From Acholeplasmataceae bacterium (lineage in GTDB: Bacteria > Bacillota_I > Bacilli_A > Acholeplasmatales > Acholeplasmataceae), in NCBI GenBank assembly GCA_023264085.1, contig JALQTF010000022.1, forward strand, positions 1-27,494: a DNA stretch of 27,494 nt, read 5' to 3'. Of this stretch, positions 1 through 6,005 are shown in pieces. Each line of letters begins with the position of its first letter. Positions within the stretch are counted from its first letter, which is position 1. Position numbers and translations under genes: made by a program. The notes under the pieces were generated by a model. The model was not told the origin of the DNA, searched no databases, and saw only the letters and a program-made list of their open reading frames with translations.

Positions 1-64
1 CAACGAATGCTCCATAGGATTGTATACCTGTTACTTTGCACTTTATAATACGATTTGAATCCAT
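1..64 (-). CDS. S1 RNA-binding domain protein, N-terminal fragment (gene runs off the left edge)
   Basis: Only the first 21 codons are in the window, starting at the ATG at 64-62 on minus. The peptide contains KVTGIQSYGAFV, the opening strand of an S1 domain (families usually read KVTGIxxYGAFV). Small S1 proteins of this kind in Bacillota, such as YugI/general stress protein 13 or CvfD, bind RNA or ribosomes; which one this is cannot be told from 21 residues. A GAGGT ribosome binding site (minus, 71-75) precedes the ATG, and an extended -10 (TGATATAAT, 81-89) lies just upstream. The leader is therefore very short. The degV terminator lies between it and degV, so it is its own unit. Confidence 0.7.
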   Translation of the reverse strand, partial: MDSNRIIKCKVTGIQSYGAFV

Positions 65-80
65 AGAAAAACCTCATTTT

Positions 81-89
81 ATTATATCA
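81..89 (-). promoter_or_regulatory. Extended -10 promoter for the S1-domain gene
   Basis: On minus the sequence is TGATATAAT, a perfect extended -10. No convincing -35 is visible, which is usual for extended -10 promoters. The expected start near 74 nearly coincides with the ribosome binding site at 71-75, so the 5' leader would be about 10 nt. Confidence 0.55.
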
Positions 90-90
90 T

Positions 91-116
91 AAAAAAGGAT
101 ACCGCTAGGTATCCTT
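91..116 (-). terminator. Intrinsic terminator of degV
   Basis: The arms AAGGATACC (95-103) and GGTATCCTT (108-116) pair perfectly around a 4-nt loop. On minus the hairpin is followed by a T-run (91-96), just past the degV stop. Confidence 0.85.
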
Positions 117-123
117 AATTGTA

Positions 124-972
124 TTATTCGGTTACTAAATAGATGCCTAATGCACCAAGTCCAACGTGTGCAGATACAACCGGACTCACAAGTCCAACAA
201 TTTGAATTTTAACATCTTTTCCAAGTTCAGATAATTTTTCTTTGAGCGATTGTGCACGTTCAATATCGTTCACATAGTTGATGTATACTTTAAGTTTTTT
301 CTTTGTTGATTCAATTAAGTGTTTGGATTGTTCAAAAATATACTCTTTTACTCCGATGAAACTACGTACGGTTTGGTCTAAACCTAATTTACCGTCTTTA
401 AATTTTAATACTGGTTTTTTCTTTAGTAAATTCCCAATAAATGCCTTTGTTTTTGTAATTCTTCCACCTTTAATGAGATATTTAAGATCATCGACTGTAA
501 TAAAGAAGAAGCCTCTTGTTTTAATATCTTCACATAATGCTACTAAATCTTTCATTGTTGGTTCTTTTGCAAGTAAATCAAGTACGGATTCTACAAAATA
601 TAATCCACCCGCACCTGTAGATTCTGTATCTACAATGGTCACGCGTTCTGGTTGAGCCAATGTATCTCTTGCAAGTGTTGCTGAATTGTATGTCCCACTT
701 AAATTTTTCGCAAGTGTTAATACCAGAATTTCATCATATTTTTCAAGTTTTTCTTCATACGCTTTTACATAACTCTCAGGTGTCGGTTGGCTTGTTTTAA
801 AATCTTTATCTTCTAAAAATGCTTGTTCTAGTTGTTTAATTGTGATCGTTCCATCTAAGTGCGGTTGTCCATCAACAAAAACAGTTAGTGGAATAATAGA
901 TATATCATGTTTTTTTGCCATTGCTTCATCGATGGTGAATGTTGAATCTACAATAAGTCCAATTTTCGACAT
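124..972 (-). CDS. DegV family fatty-acid-binding protein
   Basis: This 282-aa protein has the DegV family hallmarks. The N-terminus is the strand-loop IGLIVDSTF with the conserved DST lipid-headgroup loop, there is a central conserved TLAKNLSGTYNSA motif, and the C-terminal half carries LKYLIKGGRITKTKAFIGN. Length is normal for the family (about 280 aa). DegV/FakB proteins bind a fatty acid in a buried tunnel; in FakB they present it to the FakA kinase for phospholipid synthesis from exogenous fatty acids. No FakA is in the window, so a role as FakB is inference. It is a single-gene unit with its own extended -10 promoter, an AAGGAG site before the ATG and a strong terminator. Confidence 0.93.
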   Translation of the reverse strand: MSKIGLIVDSTFTIDEAMAKKHDISIIPLTVFVDGQPHLDGTITIKQLEQAFLEDKDFKTSQPTPESYVKAYEEKLEKYDEILVLTLAKNLSGTYNSATLARDTLAQPERVTIVDTESTGAGGLYFVESVLDLLAKEPTMKDLVALCEDIKTRGFFFITVDDLKYLIKGGRITKTKAFIGNLLKKKPVLKFKDGKLGLDQTVRSFIGVKEYIFEQSKHLIESTKKKLKVYINYVNDIERAQSLKEKLSELGKDVKIQIVGLVSPVVSAHVGLGALGIYLVTE

Positions 973-1000
973 GTACTACTCCTTGTTTTAAATTTCTTAT

Positions 1001-1030
1001 ATTATATCAAATAAAAAAGATCAAATACAA
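1001..1030 (-). promoter_or_regulatory. Promoter of degV
   Basis: On minus there is an extended -10 TGATATAAT (1001-1009) and a -35-like TTGTAT (1025-1030) with an 18-bp spacer. The -35 lies in the loop and one arm of the upstream operon's terminator. Confidence 0.65.
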
Positions 1031-1042
1031 TATTTGACCTTT
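1010..1042 (-). terminator. Terminator of the cdaA-to-nfu operon
   Basis: The arms 1016-1027 and 1031-1042 form a 12-bp stem with one G-T wobble and a 3-nt loop. On minus it is followed by a T-rich run. It overlaps the nfu stop codon and the degV -35. Confidence 0.75.
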
Positions 1043-1280
1043 ATTCCTCAACCATAACAACACCAATAATACCTGGTACATTTTCCAGCAGCATCGTTTC
1101 TATGCCTTGTTTTAAAGTAATATCAATGGCCATACATCCATCACAAGCACCAAGCATTTTAACATAAACAATACCGTCTTCTATCGAAATAATTTCGATA
1201 TCACCGCCATCTCTTTGTAGGTATGGTCTCACTTTAGTAATAAGTGTATTTACTTGGGTTTCCATTGTTTGAATATCCAT
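1041..1280 (-). CDS. nfu: NifU C-terminal-domain (Nfu-type) Fe-S cluster scaffold/carrier
   Basis: This is a 79-aa stand-alone Nfu domain. It has the conserved start of the fold (VRPYLQRDGGDIEI) and the cluster-binding pair in GACDGCM, with C46 and C49 forming a CxxC. Nfu proteins hold a [4Fe-4S] cluster at the interface of a dimer and pass it to apo-enzymes. The gene is last in the cdaA operon. Its AAGGAG site lies within the last codons of the alternative-frame end of yutD, so translation is probably coupled to it. A terminator follows directly. The gene product is recognised with high confidence; the symbol follows the domain name. Confidence 0.9.
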   Translation of the reverse strand: MDIQTMETQVNTLITKVRPYLQRDGGDIEIISIEDGIVYVKMLGACDGCMAIDITLKQGIETMLLENVPGIIGVVMVEE

Positions 1281-1283
1281 AGA

Positions 1284-1412
1284 TTACTCCTTATCTTCAT
1301 TATAAGATGGATCTAATTCTTTTTCAAGTAATGCTTCTTCTTGATGCTCACCTCTTTTTAAAATGAAATAGGCTGAATTCATATTACAACTTTCATTTAA
1401 ATAATCTGGAAT
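1284..1412 (-). other. Out-of-frame C-terminal part of the YutD-like protein
   Basis: Reading on minus in the -1 frame relative to the annotated yutD reading frame gives 42 further residues and a TAA at 1284-1286. They begin IPDYLNESCNMNSAYFILKR, which matches the family's conserved C-terminal block (roughly a YCN..CAYFVLK pattern, from memory). The two frames join at the A6 run at 1412-1417: seven As instead of six, or a -1 slip, would give one 108-aa protein, close to the usual ~100 aa. The stretch also carries the nfu ribosome binding site. It may be translated by frameshifting or be out of frame through a one-base sequencing error; the sequence alone cannot decide. Confidence 0.7.
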
Positions 1413-1609
1413 TTTTTATAACTCTGAACGCCTTTATCTTCTTCTAAAAATCCCTTAATTCTAAGAATTGTTGCTGATACATCACCAACAATATATGTAT
1501 ATTTATCAAATAATTCATCGATGTATTTTTCATTAAACTTTACGATGTCAAATGCATCTTTGTGATTTTTAATAAGCGTGAATACACCGTGTTCTGTTTC
1601 AATAATCAT
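1397..1609 (-). CDS. yutD: YutD-like (DUF1027) protein, N-terminal part, frame interrupted
   Basis: The 70-aa reading frame ends early. Residues 1-66 resemble the N-terminal two thirds of YutD (DUF1027), a small Bacillota protein of unknown function, with the typical central YTYIVGD and ILRIKGFLEED segments. After K66 the frame meets AAAAAAT and the last residues (FQII) are unrelated to the family; the expected C-terminus is in the -1 frame just downstream. The ATG overlaps the end of fau (fau stop 1599-1601, this start 1609), with an AGGAG site before it. This is either a homopolymer indel in the assembly, a true mutation, or slippage on the A-run. Family identity is likely but recalled, not searched. 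Confidence 0.7.
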   Translation of the reverse strand: MIIETEHGVFTLIKNHKDAFDIVKFNEKYIDELFDKYTYIVGDVSATILRIKGFLEEDKGVQSYKKFQII

Positions 1610-2135
1610 GTGCGTCTCCTACAATGATGATTTGGTCAATCTTTTTATCATGTAATGATTGTGGTAATGCTTTTAAAACTTGAAATGTTGTGACTACTGC
1701 CAATGTTTTTATGGTTGGATTAAGATCGATAAATTTATCAAAAAAACCTTTTCCATATCCAAGACGATCCCCATTTAAAGTAACTGCTAGTGCAGGTACA
1801 ATTAATAAATCAAGTGTGGCATCAACAATTTTGTTCGTTATAGGCTCTTGAATATGGAGTTCACTTTCTACAAGATCATTACCTGTTTGATACGGGTGAT
1901 AATGCATGGAATCACCGTGTACTACGGGTAAGGCAAACGATTTCTTATCTTTTAGTAAACTTAAAATGTTTAATTCGTTTTTTATCGGATGATACACACC
2001 AACATTGTTTGCTTGTAAATATAACGGATGTCTTTGAATTTTTTGAACAGCCTCTTTTGAATACATCTCTAACTTTTCTTTAGACATTGTCATTCTTTTT
2101 TCAAGCATGATGTTTCTAATTTCAGTTTTCGTCAT
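1599..2135 (-). CDS. fau: 5-formyltetrahydrofolate cyclo-ligase
   Basis: This 178-aa protein shows the family pattern: a basic N-terminal helix (TEIRNIMLEKR), the central LIVPALAVTLNG strand, and the signature RLGYGKGFFDKF at 124-135 that forms the nucleotide/folate site. The enzyme (also called MTHFS or YgfA) uses ATP to convert 5-formyl-THF to 5,10-methenyl-THF, clearing an inhibitory folate storage form. Length is normal. It overlaps the stop of the upstream PAS/GGDEF gene by 14 bp and its own stop overlaps the start of yutD, so the three genes look translationally coupled. Its placement among signalling genes is probably just operon packing. Confidence 0.93.
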   Translation of the reverse strand: MTKTEIRNIMLEKRMTMSKEKLEMYSKEAVQKIQRHPLYLQANNVGVYHPIKNELNILSLLKDKKSFALPVVHGDSMHYHPYQTGNDLVESELHIQEPITNKIVDATLDLLIVPALAVTLNGDRLGYGKGFFDKFIDLNPTIKTLAVVTTFQVLKALPQSLHDKKIDQIIIVGDAHDY

Positions 2136-3702
2136 ATAACCTTAATGTTGAGCGTTTTTGCATACCAACACGCAATGTTAAAAGTCTTTCTTCTAAAAGT
2201 CTTAGTGTCTCTTGGATGTTTTTCACATACGTGCTTTCCATCATAACCGCATTCACTTCCAATTGATCTCTAATGTTGCCATATTGCATAGAAACATCCA
2301 TAAAATGCGTCCCTGATGATAATCCTTTTTCAAGCAAATCTACGCGTCTAGGATCGGTAATAAGAATGATGAAACGACTTCCACTCATGCGGTATATATC
2401 ACCTGATTCAGAAATAAATGTTTTTCTCATTTGTTTAATATATTCACTTAAAAACATATTTCCAACATCTCTACCATACTTTAAATTAAGTGCATTTAAA
2501 TTATGGATGGACACAAATAATATATCGAAAAATTGTTGGTTATTCAATTTTTTACCAAGGTCGATTTCTATCTCGTGATACGTTTTTAATGCGTCTAATA
2601 TTTCAATGTTTGATGCTTGAAAATGTTTGGTTTGAACCGCTTGAATCGTACCCATGATAATCCCTTTTTCGTGATTATCAAACAAATATTTTCCTTTTTC
2701 AACAAGCCATACCGTTTGATTGTCCCTTAAAATGCGGTATTTAAATTCATATGTTGGTGCTTCTGCACTTAATCTTAGAATAATTTGTTCTCGTTTTTCT
2801 TGATCTTCTTTTACCATTCGATGAAGAAATGTTTCATATGGTGTATTTTCTGATCCAAATTGAAATAACTGACTTGCGGTATTGTTCATCCATATTTCTT
2901 TTTTATTTAAGTCAATAGAAAACAACCCTTCTTTGGATAGTTCTAAGACAGCAATGAATTTATGTCTTATGCTTTCAAGTTCTAAATTACTTTGTTCAAG
3001 TTCTTTTTCAACAGCAATGAGTTCAATATCTGTTTTTTTCTCACCAACCGCAACAAGTCCTCGAAATTTTGCAAACACAAAGACTGGTTGAATCATAAAA
3101 CGTATTAAAGATCTTTCTCCAAGTGCATTCAAAAACACAATTTCTAAAATGTCTGTTTGGTTTGGTTGAACAGTCTTTTTATATTTATTAAAAAATAATT
3201 GGATGTCTTTTGCCGTCGCATCTTCGTTATTAAGCTGTTGGATACGAATAGATTTTGCAAGTGTTTGATTTAATTTCTTACCAATAACATCTTCTTTATC
3301 AAGTCCTAATTCTTGTAAGAATCCAACAGAGATGTCTTTTACTTTTTCTTTTTGATCCAAAACATAATACATATTGAACTTTGACGTTTTCATCGCTTTT
3401 ACAAAAATAGAATAATGATTTGATTTTAATGTAGATGCTCTAAATAAACTATAAATAAACGACATCAATAAGACAAAAACAAGAATCGTATAGACTAAGT
3501 AAAGTTGTTGCCACTCAGCTGATAATGCCTCTAATGCGATTGTGTTATTTACAGTTAAATAAGTCAACGTTGCATTGCCAAAAACAAAAACAAAAACAAA
3601 AATAAGTCTTACAACATATACTTTTTCTTGTTGAAGACTTTGAAGGATAACCATAACAAGCATGAGAATTGAAAAAACGAGTAAAAATATAGGATGTATC
3701 AT
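2122..3702 (-). CDS. Membrane sensor protein: 3 TM segments, two PAS-like domains, degenerate GGDEF
   Basis: This is a 526-aa protein. Three hydrophobic segments (about 3-20, 27-50, 66-88) are followed by a PAS-like region (about 100-220), a short coiled linker (about 226-250), a second, clearer PAS-like domain (about 250-360, with FIAVLELSKEGLFSID) and a GGDEF-fold domain (about 385-500). In the last, the helix YGRDVGNMFLSEYI is well kept, but the signature is SGSRF instead of GGDEF, and the metal-binding Asp segment reads VSIHNLN. It should therefore not make c-di-GMP. The layout recalls GdpP, which has 2 TM, PAS, a degenerate GGDEF and then DHH/DHHA1, but the DHH/DHHA1 phosphodiesterase half is absent. 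It lies in the cdaA operon after a 49-aa membrane peptide; a GAGGG site precedes the ATG. A role in sensing or controlling c-di-AMP synthesis is inference. Confidence 0.8.
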   Translation of the reverse strand: MIHPIFLLVFSILMLVMVILQSLQQEKVYVVRLIFVFVFVFGNATLTYLTVNNTIALEALSAEWQQLYLVYTILVFVLLMSFIYSLFRASTLKSNHYSIFVKAMKTSKFNMYYVLDQKEKVKDISVGFLQELGLDKEDVIGKKLNQTLAKSIRIQQLNNEDATAKDIQLFFNKYKKTVQPNQTDILEIVFLNALGERSLIRFMIQPVFVFAKFRGLVAVGEKKTDIELIAVEKELEQSNLELESIRHKFIAVLELSKEGLFSIDLNKKEIWMNNTASQLFQFGSENTPYETFLHRMVKEDQEKREQIILRLSAEAPTYEFKYRILRDNQTVWLVEKGKYLFDNHEKGIIMGTIQAVQTKHFQASNIEILDALKTYHEIEIDLGKKLNNQQFFDILFVSIHNLNALNLKYGRDVGNMFLSEYIKQMRKTFISESGDIYRMSGSRFIILITDPRRVDLLEKGLSSGTHFMDVSMQYGNIRDQLEVNAVMMESTYVKNIQETLRLLEERLLTLRVGMQKRSTLRLYDEN

Positions 3703-3714
3703 GTGTCCCTCAAC

Positions 3715-3864
3715 TTATACTAAAACAACAACGCAAGCAATGATTAACGCCAAAACAATCGTTAACCAATTGAATTTTTTAAATGTATTGAATAAAAACC
3801 CAGACACTCTGTTTCCAGCTAATACACGAAAAGGTAAAAATATAACTAATAGTATCGATTTCAT
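3715..3864 (-). CDS. 49-aa hydrophobic membrane microprotein in the cdaA operon
   Basis: This short frame fills the gap between cdaA and the PAS/GGDEF gene almost completely. It starts with ATG at 3864-3862 and stops with TAA at 3717-3715. A GAGG site overlapping the cdaA TGA stop precedes it, and another (GAGGG) follows for the next gene, as expected for a real coding unit. The peptide has an N-terminal hydrophobic stretch (about 4-16), a basic middle (R13, R19, KK at 29-30) and a second membrane segment (about 33-49, with VLALIIACVVVLV) that runs to the very C-terminus. I recognise no family. By position it could bind CdaA or the sensor in the membrane; that is inference. Confidence 0.65.
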   Translation of the reverse strand: MKSILLVIFLPFRVLAGNRVSGFLFNTFKKFNWLTIVLALIIACVVVLV

Positions 3865-3871
3865 ATTTGCC

Positions 3872-4612
3872 TCACTTCATAAATGTGTTTAAGTATTCCA
3901 TGAGTTTTTCTTTTTCGTTTAGTCTCACTAAAATACCTTCAATCGCAATTGAAATATTTCCTGTTTCTTCAGAAACAACGATTGTTAAACTATCTGTCAC
4001 TTCACTTATGCCAAGTCCAGCACGGTGTCTTGACCCCATAGTAGATTCAACTTTTTCGTTTTCAGATAAAACATAATATGCACCAGCACAAACAATTTCA
4101 TCTCCACGAATAATCACGGCACCATCGTGTAATGGTGTTAGTGGTGTAAATATGTTAATAAGCAATTCTTTACTTACTTTTGAATGAAGTGATACTGCAC
4201 GTTCGCTATATTGATCTAAGGTGTTATGTTTTTCAATGGTAATGAGCGCACCAGTTTTTTGAGTAGATAAATGTTGTACGGCATCAAATATTTCTAATTT
4301 GGTAATGTCACTACCCATCTCGAAATCATCTTTTTTCGATTGTTTTTTCCACGCCAAATCAATTGCAAGTCTCATATCTGGAACAATGACGATGATATAT
4401 ACAAGTGGTAACCAATAAATAAGATAATCAAAAAGTGGCATTAATATTGGCAATTGTAACCAATACACAAGTGCTGAAAGCCCATAAATAAAGGCAAATA
4501 CTGTAGATATTGCAACAAGTCTTTTACTTGAAGTAATAAATCTTAAAATAAATAATGAAAAAATGAATATTAAATAAAATTCAATCACTAAGTTTAGTGT
4601 AATATTAGGCAT
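3872..4612 (-). CDS. cdaA: Diadenylate cyclase CdaA (c-di-AMP synthase)
   Basis: This 246-aa protein has three N-terminal membrane segments (about 8-25, 32-52, 57-80) followed by a DAC domain (about 105-240). Both catalytic motifs are intact: LHDGAVII (DGA at 163-165) and GSRHRAGLG (RHR at 195-197). CdaA joins two ATP into c-di-AMP at the membrane; in Bacillota the product controls potassium and osmolyte transport. Length is slightly below B. subtilis CdaA (about 273 aa). Unlike the common cdaA-cdaR-glmM order, no YbbR/CdaR or GlmM gene follows; a 49-aa membrane peptide and a PAS/degenerate-GGDEF sensor do. The ATG is preceded by AAGGAG, which forms part of one arm of an inverted repeat. Confidence 0.95.
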   Translation of the reverse strand: MPNITLNLVIEFYLIFIFSLFILRFITSSKRLVAISTVFAFIYGLSALVYWLQLPILMPLFDYLIYWLPLVYIIVIVPDMRLAIDLAWKKQSKKDDFEMGSDITKLEIFDAVQHLSTQKTGALITIEKHNTLDQYSERAVSLHSKVSKELLINIFTPLTPLHDGAVIIRGDEIVCAGAYYVLSENEKVESTMGSRHRAGLGISEVTDSLTIVVSEETGNISIAIEGILVRLNEKEKLMEYLNTFMK

Positions 4613-4619
4613 ATATACT

Positions 4620-4667
4620 CCTTAAAATAACACCTATATTATAGCATAATTGTGTGTTATTTTAAGG
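4620..4667. repeat. Perfect 14-bp inverted repeat around the cdaA promoter
   Basis: The left arm CCTTAAAATAACAC (4620-4633) is the exact reverse complement of the right arm GTGTTATTTTAAGG (4654-4667). The 20-bp centre holds the cdaA extended -10. One arm contains part of the cdaA ribosome binding site and the other the likely -35 region. The predicted cdaA transcript starts near 4631 and contains only one arm, so a DNA-level operator is more natural than an RNA hairpin, unless an upstream promoter exists. Confidence 0.8.
4638..4646 (-). promoter_or_regulatory. Extended -10 promoter of the cdaA operon
   Basis: On minus the sequence is TGCTATAAT, an extended -10. A weak -35-like TTAAAA lies in the inverted-repeat arm 16 bp upstream. 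The start is expected near 4631, giving a leader of about 19 nt that begins just before the AAGGAG site. Confidence 0.65.
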
Positions 4668-4681
4668 TTTGTCATCATTAT

Positions 4682-4711
4682 TTAGCAAATCTTTCCATTT
4701 TCATTTATAAT
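4682..4711 (+). promoter_or_regulatory. Promoter of hflX (predicts a leaderless mRNA)
   Basis: A perfect TATAAT at 4706-4711 ends 6 bp before the hflX ATG, with a weak -35-like TTAGCA (4682-4687) 18 bp upstream. Transcription should begin at or next to the A of the start codon. No ribosome binding site is present. Confidence 0.55.
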
Positions 4712-4717
4712 CAATCT

Positions 4718-5977
4718 ATGATTCAAACACAACAAAAAATAGATCATGCCATCTTAGTCGCATTTTCTACTCAACTCAATACACATGATATGCAACGTTC
4801 CCTTGATGAACTAGAAAGACTTGCTGAAACTGTTCATATAAAAACAAAACATAAGCTTTCTCAACACGGTAAAGTCGCCTCGGCAAGAACACTCATCGGA
4901 GATGGAAAAGTTAAAGAAATTAAATTTCTTATTGAAAAAGATGACATTGATGTTGTCATTTTTGATGATGAACTTACACCGGCTCAACTACGTAATTTAG
5001 AGTCAGATCTAAATGTACAAGTTTTTGACCGTAGTTTTTTAATTTTGTCTATTTTTGCAGAACGAGCACAAACAAAAGAGGCCGTATTAGAGGTCTCATT
5101 GGCTCAAAAACGCTATATGATCTCTAGACTCATTGGAATGCGAGCATCTTTATCTAGACAAGGTGGTGGTTCGTATAATGCTAAGGGTCCTGGTGAAACA
5201 AAACTAGAACTTGATAGACGTAAAGTCTTAGAAGATATTTCAACAATTAAAACACAATTAAAAAAAATAAAAACCGAAAAAGAGACCTCTAGAAAACAAC
5301 GAAAATATACACAAACAAAGACTGTCGCCCTTGTTGGATATACCAATGCAGGAAAATCTTCTTTGATGAACGCCTTAGTGAAACAATACGGATTAAAAGA
5401 ACATGAAACCCTTGAAAAAGATATGCTATTTTCAACCATTGATACAAAATCAAAAAGACTTCATTTTGATAACCAACGTGATTTTTTATTAATCGATACT
5501 GTGGGTTTTATATCTAAACTTCCTACCGAACTCATCAATTCCTTTGAAACAACCTTAGAAGATGTAAAACAGGCAGACTTAATTCTGCATTTAATTGATG
5601 GTAAAGATATCTCCCTTTCTCACATTCAAACAACTACAGCTATACTTAAAAAAATTGGAGCAGACCATATTCCCGTGCGTTATGTTGTTACAAAGTCCGA
5701 TATGTTATCCGATTTTCCAATCATTGATATTGATTATTTATTGGTATCATCTCATAATTTAACAGGCATTCCTCAACTCATGAGTGTTATTTTTGAAACG
5801 CTTTATCAATCGTTTGAAAATGTTACCATGTCTATTAGCTATGATGACATGTCTGTTTATCATAAATTAAAATCAAGGTATAAAATTATATCTGAAAAAT
5901 ACCATGAAATGGGCGTTGATATTAAAGTTTCTATCGATCCGACTCACTTAAAACCTTATCAAAAATATATAAAATAA
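4718..5977 (+). CDS. hflX: GTPase HflX (ribosome-splitting/rescue factor)
   Basis: This is a 419-aa protein from the ATG at 4718. The N-terminal HflX domain carries the glycine-rich SRQGGGSYNAKGPGETKLE region (about 146-164), followed by a basic coiled linker (about 168-198) and a GTPase domain with G1 GYTNAGKS (207-214), a G3 LIDTVGF and a G4 TKSD. HflX binds the 50S subunit and splits stalled ribosomes, especially after heat or antibiotic stress. An upstream in-frame ATG at 4652 would add 22 residues unlike the family (CYFKVCHHYL...), so I reject it. The chosen start has no ribosome binding site but a perfect -10 six bases upstream, suggesting a leaderless message. It diverges from cdaA and ends in a two-way terminator. 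Confidence 0.94.
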   Translation: MIQTQQKIDHAILVAFSTQLNTHDMQRSLDELERLAETVHIKTKHKLSQHGKVASARTLIGDGKVKEIKFLIEKDDIDVVIFDDELTPAQLRNLESDLNVQVFDRSFLILSIFAERAQTKEAVLEVSLAQKRYMISRLIGMRASLSRQGGGSYNAKGPGETKLELDRRKVLEDISTIKTQLKKIKTEKETSRKQRKYTQTKTVALVGYTNAGKSSLMNALVKQYGLKEHETLEKDMLFSTIDTKSKRLHFDNQRDFLLIDTVGFISKLPTELINSFETTLEDVKQADLILHLIDGKDISLSHIQTTTAILKKIGADHIPVRYVVTKSDMLSDFPIIDIDYLLVSSHNLTGIPQLMSVIFETLYQSFENVTMSISYDDMSVYHKLKSRYKIISEKYHEMGVDIKVSIDPTHLKPYQKYIK

Positions 5978-6005
5978 AAAGATTGTCTTATGACAATCTT
6001 TTTTT
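5975..6005. terminator. Two-way terminator between hflX and dusB
   Basis: The arms AAAAAGATTGTC (5976-5987) and GACAATCTTTTT (5992-6003) pair perfectly with a 4-nt loop, with A/T runs on both sides. It overlaps the stop codons of both convergent genes. Confidence 0.85.

Noticed and set aside
278..655. Plus-strand frame antisense to degV, and similar long frames opposite other genes
   Set aside because: These frames lie opposite well-identified genes, have unlikely composition and lack ribosome binding sites.
2122..3702. Active diguanylate cyclase
   Set aside because: The GGDEF signature is SGSRF and the metal-binding Asp segment is lost.
4620..4667. Invertible promoter (phase switch) made by the cdaA inverted repeat
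   Set aside because: The segment is only 48 bp, much shorter than known invertible promoters, and no recombinase gene is in the window. An operator is simpler.
4652..4717. N-terminal extension of HflX from the ATG at 4652
   Set aside because: The 22 extra residues are unlike the family, and the ATG lies next to the cdaA promoter repeat, upstream of the TATAAT that best fits hflX.
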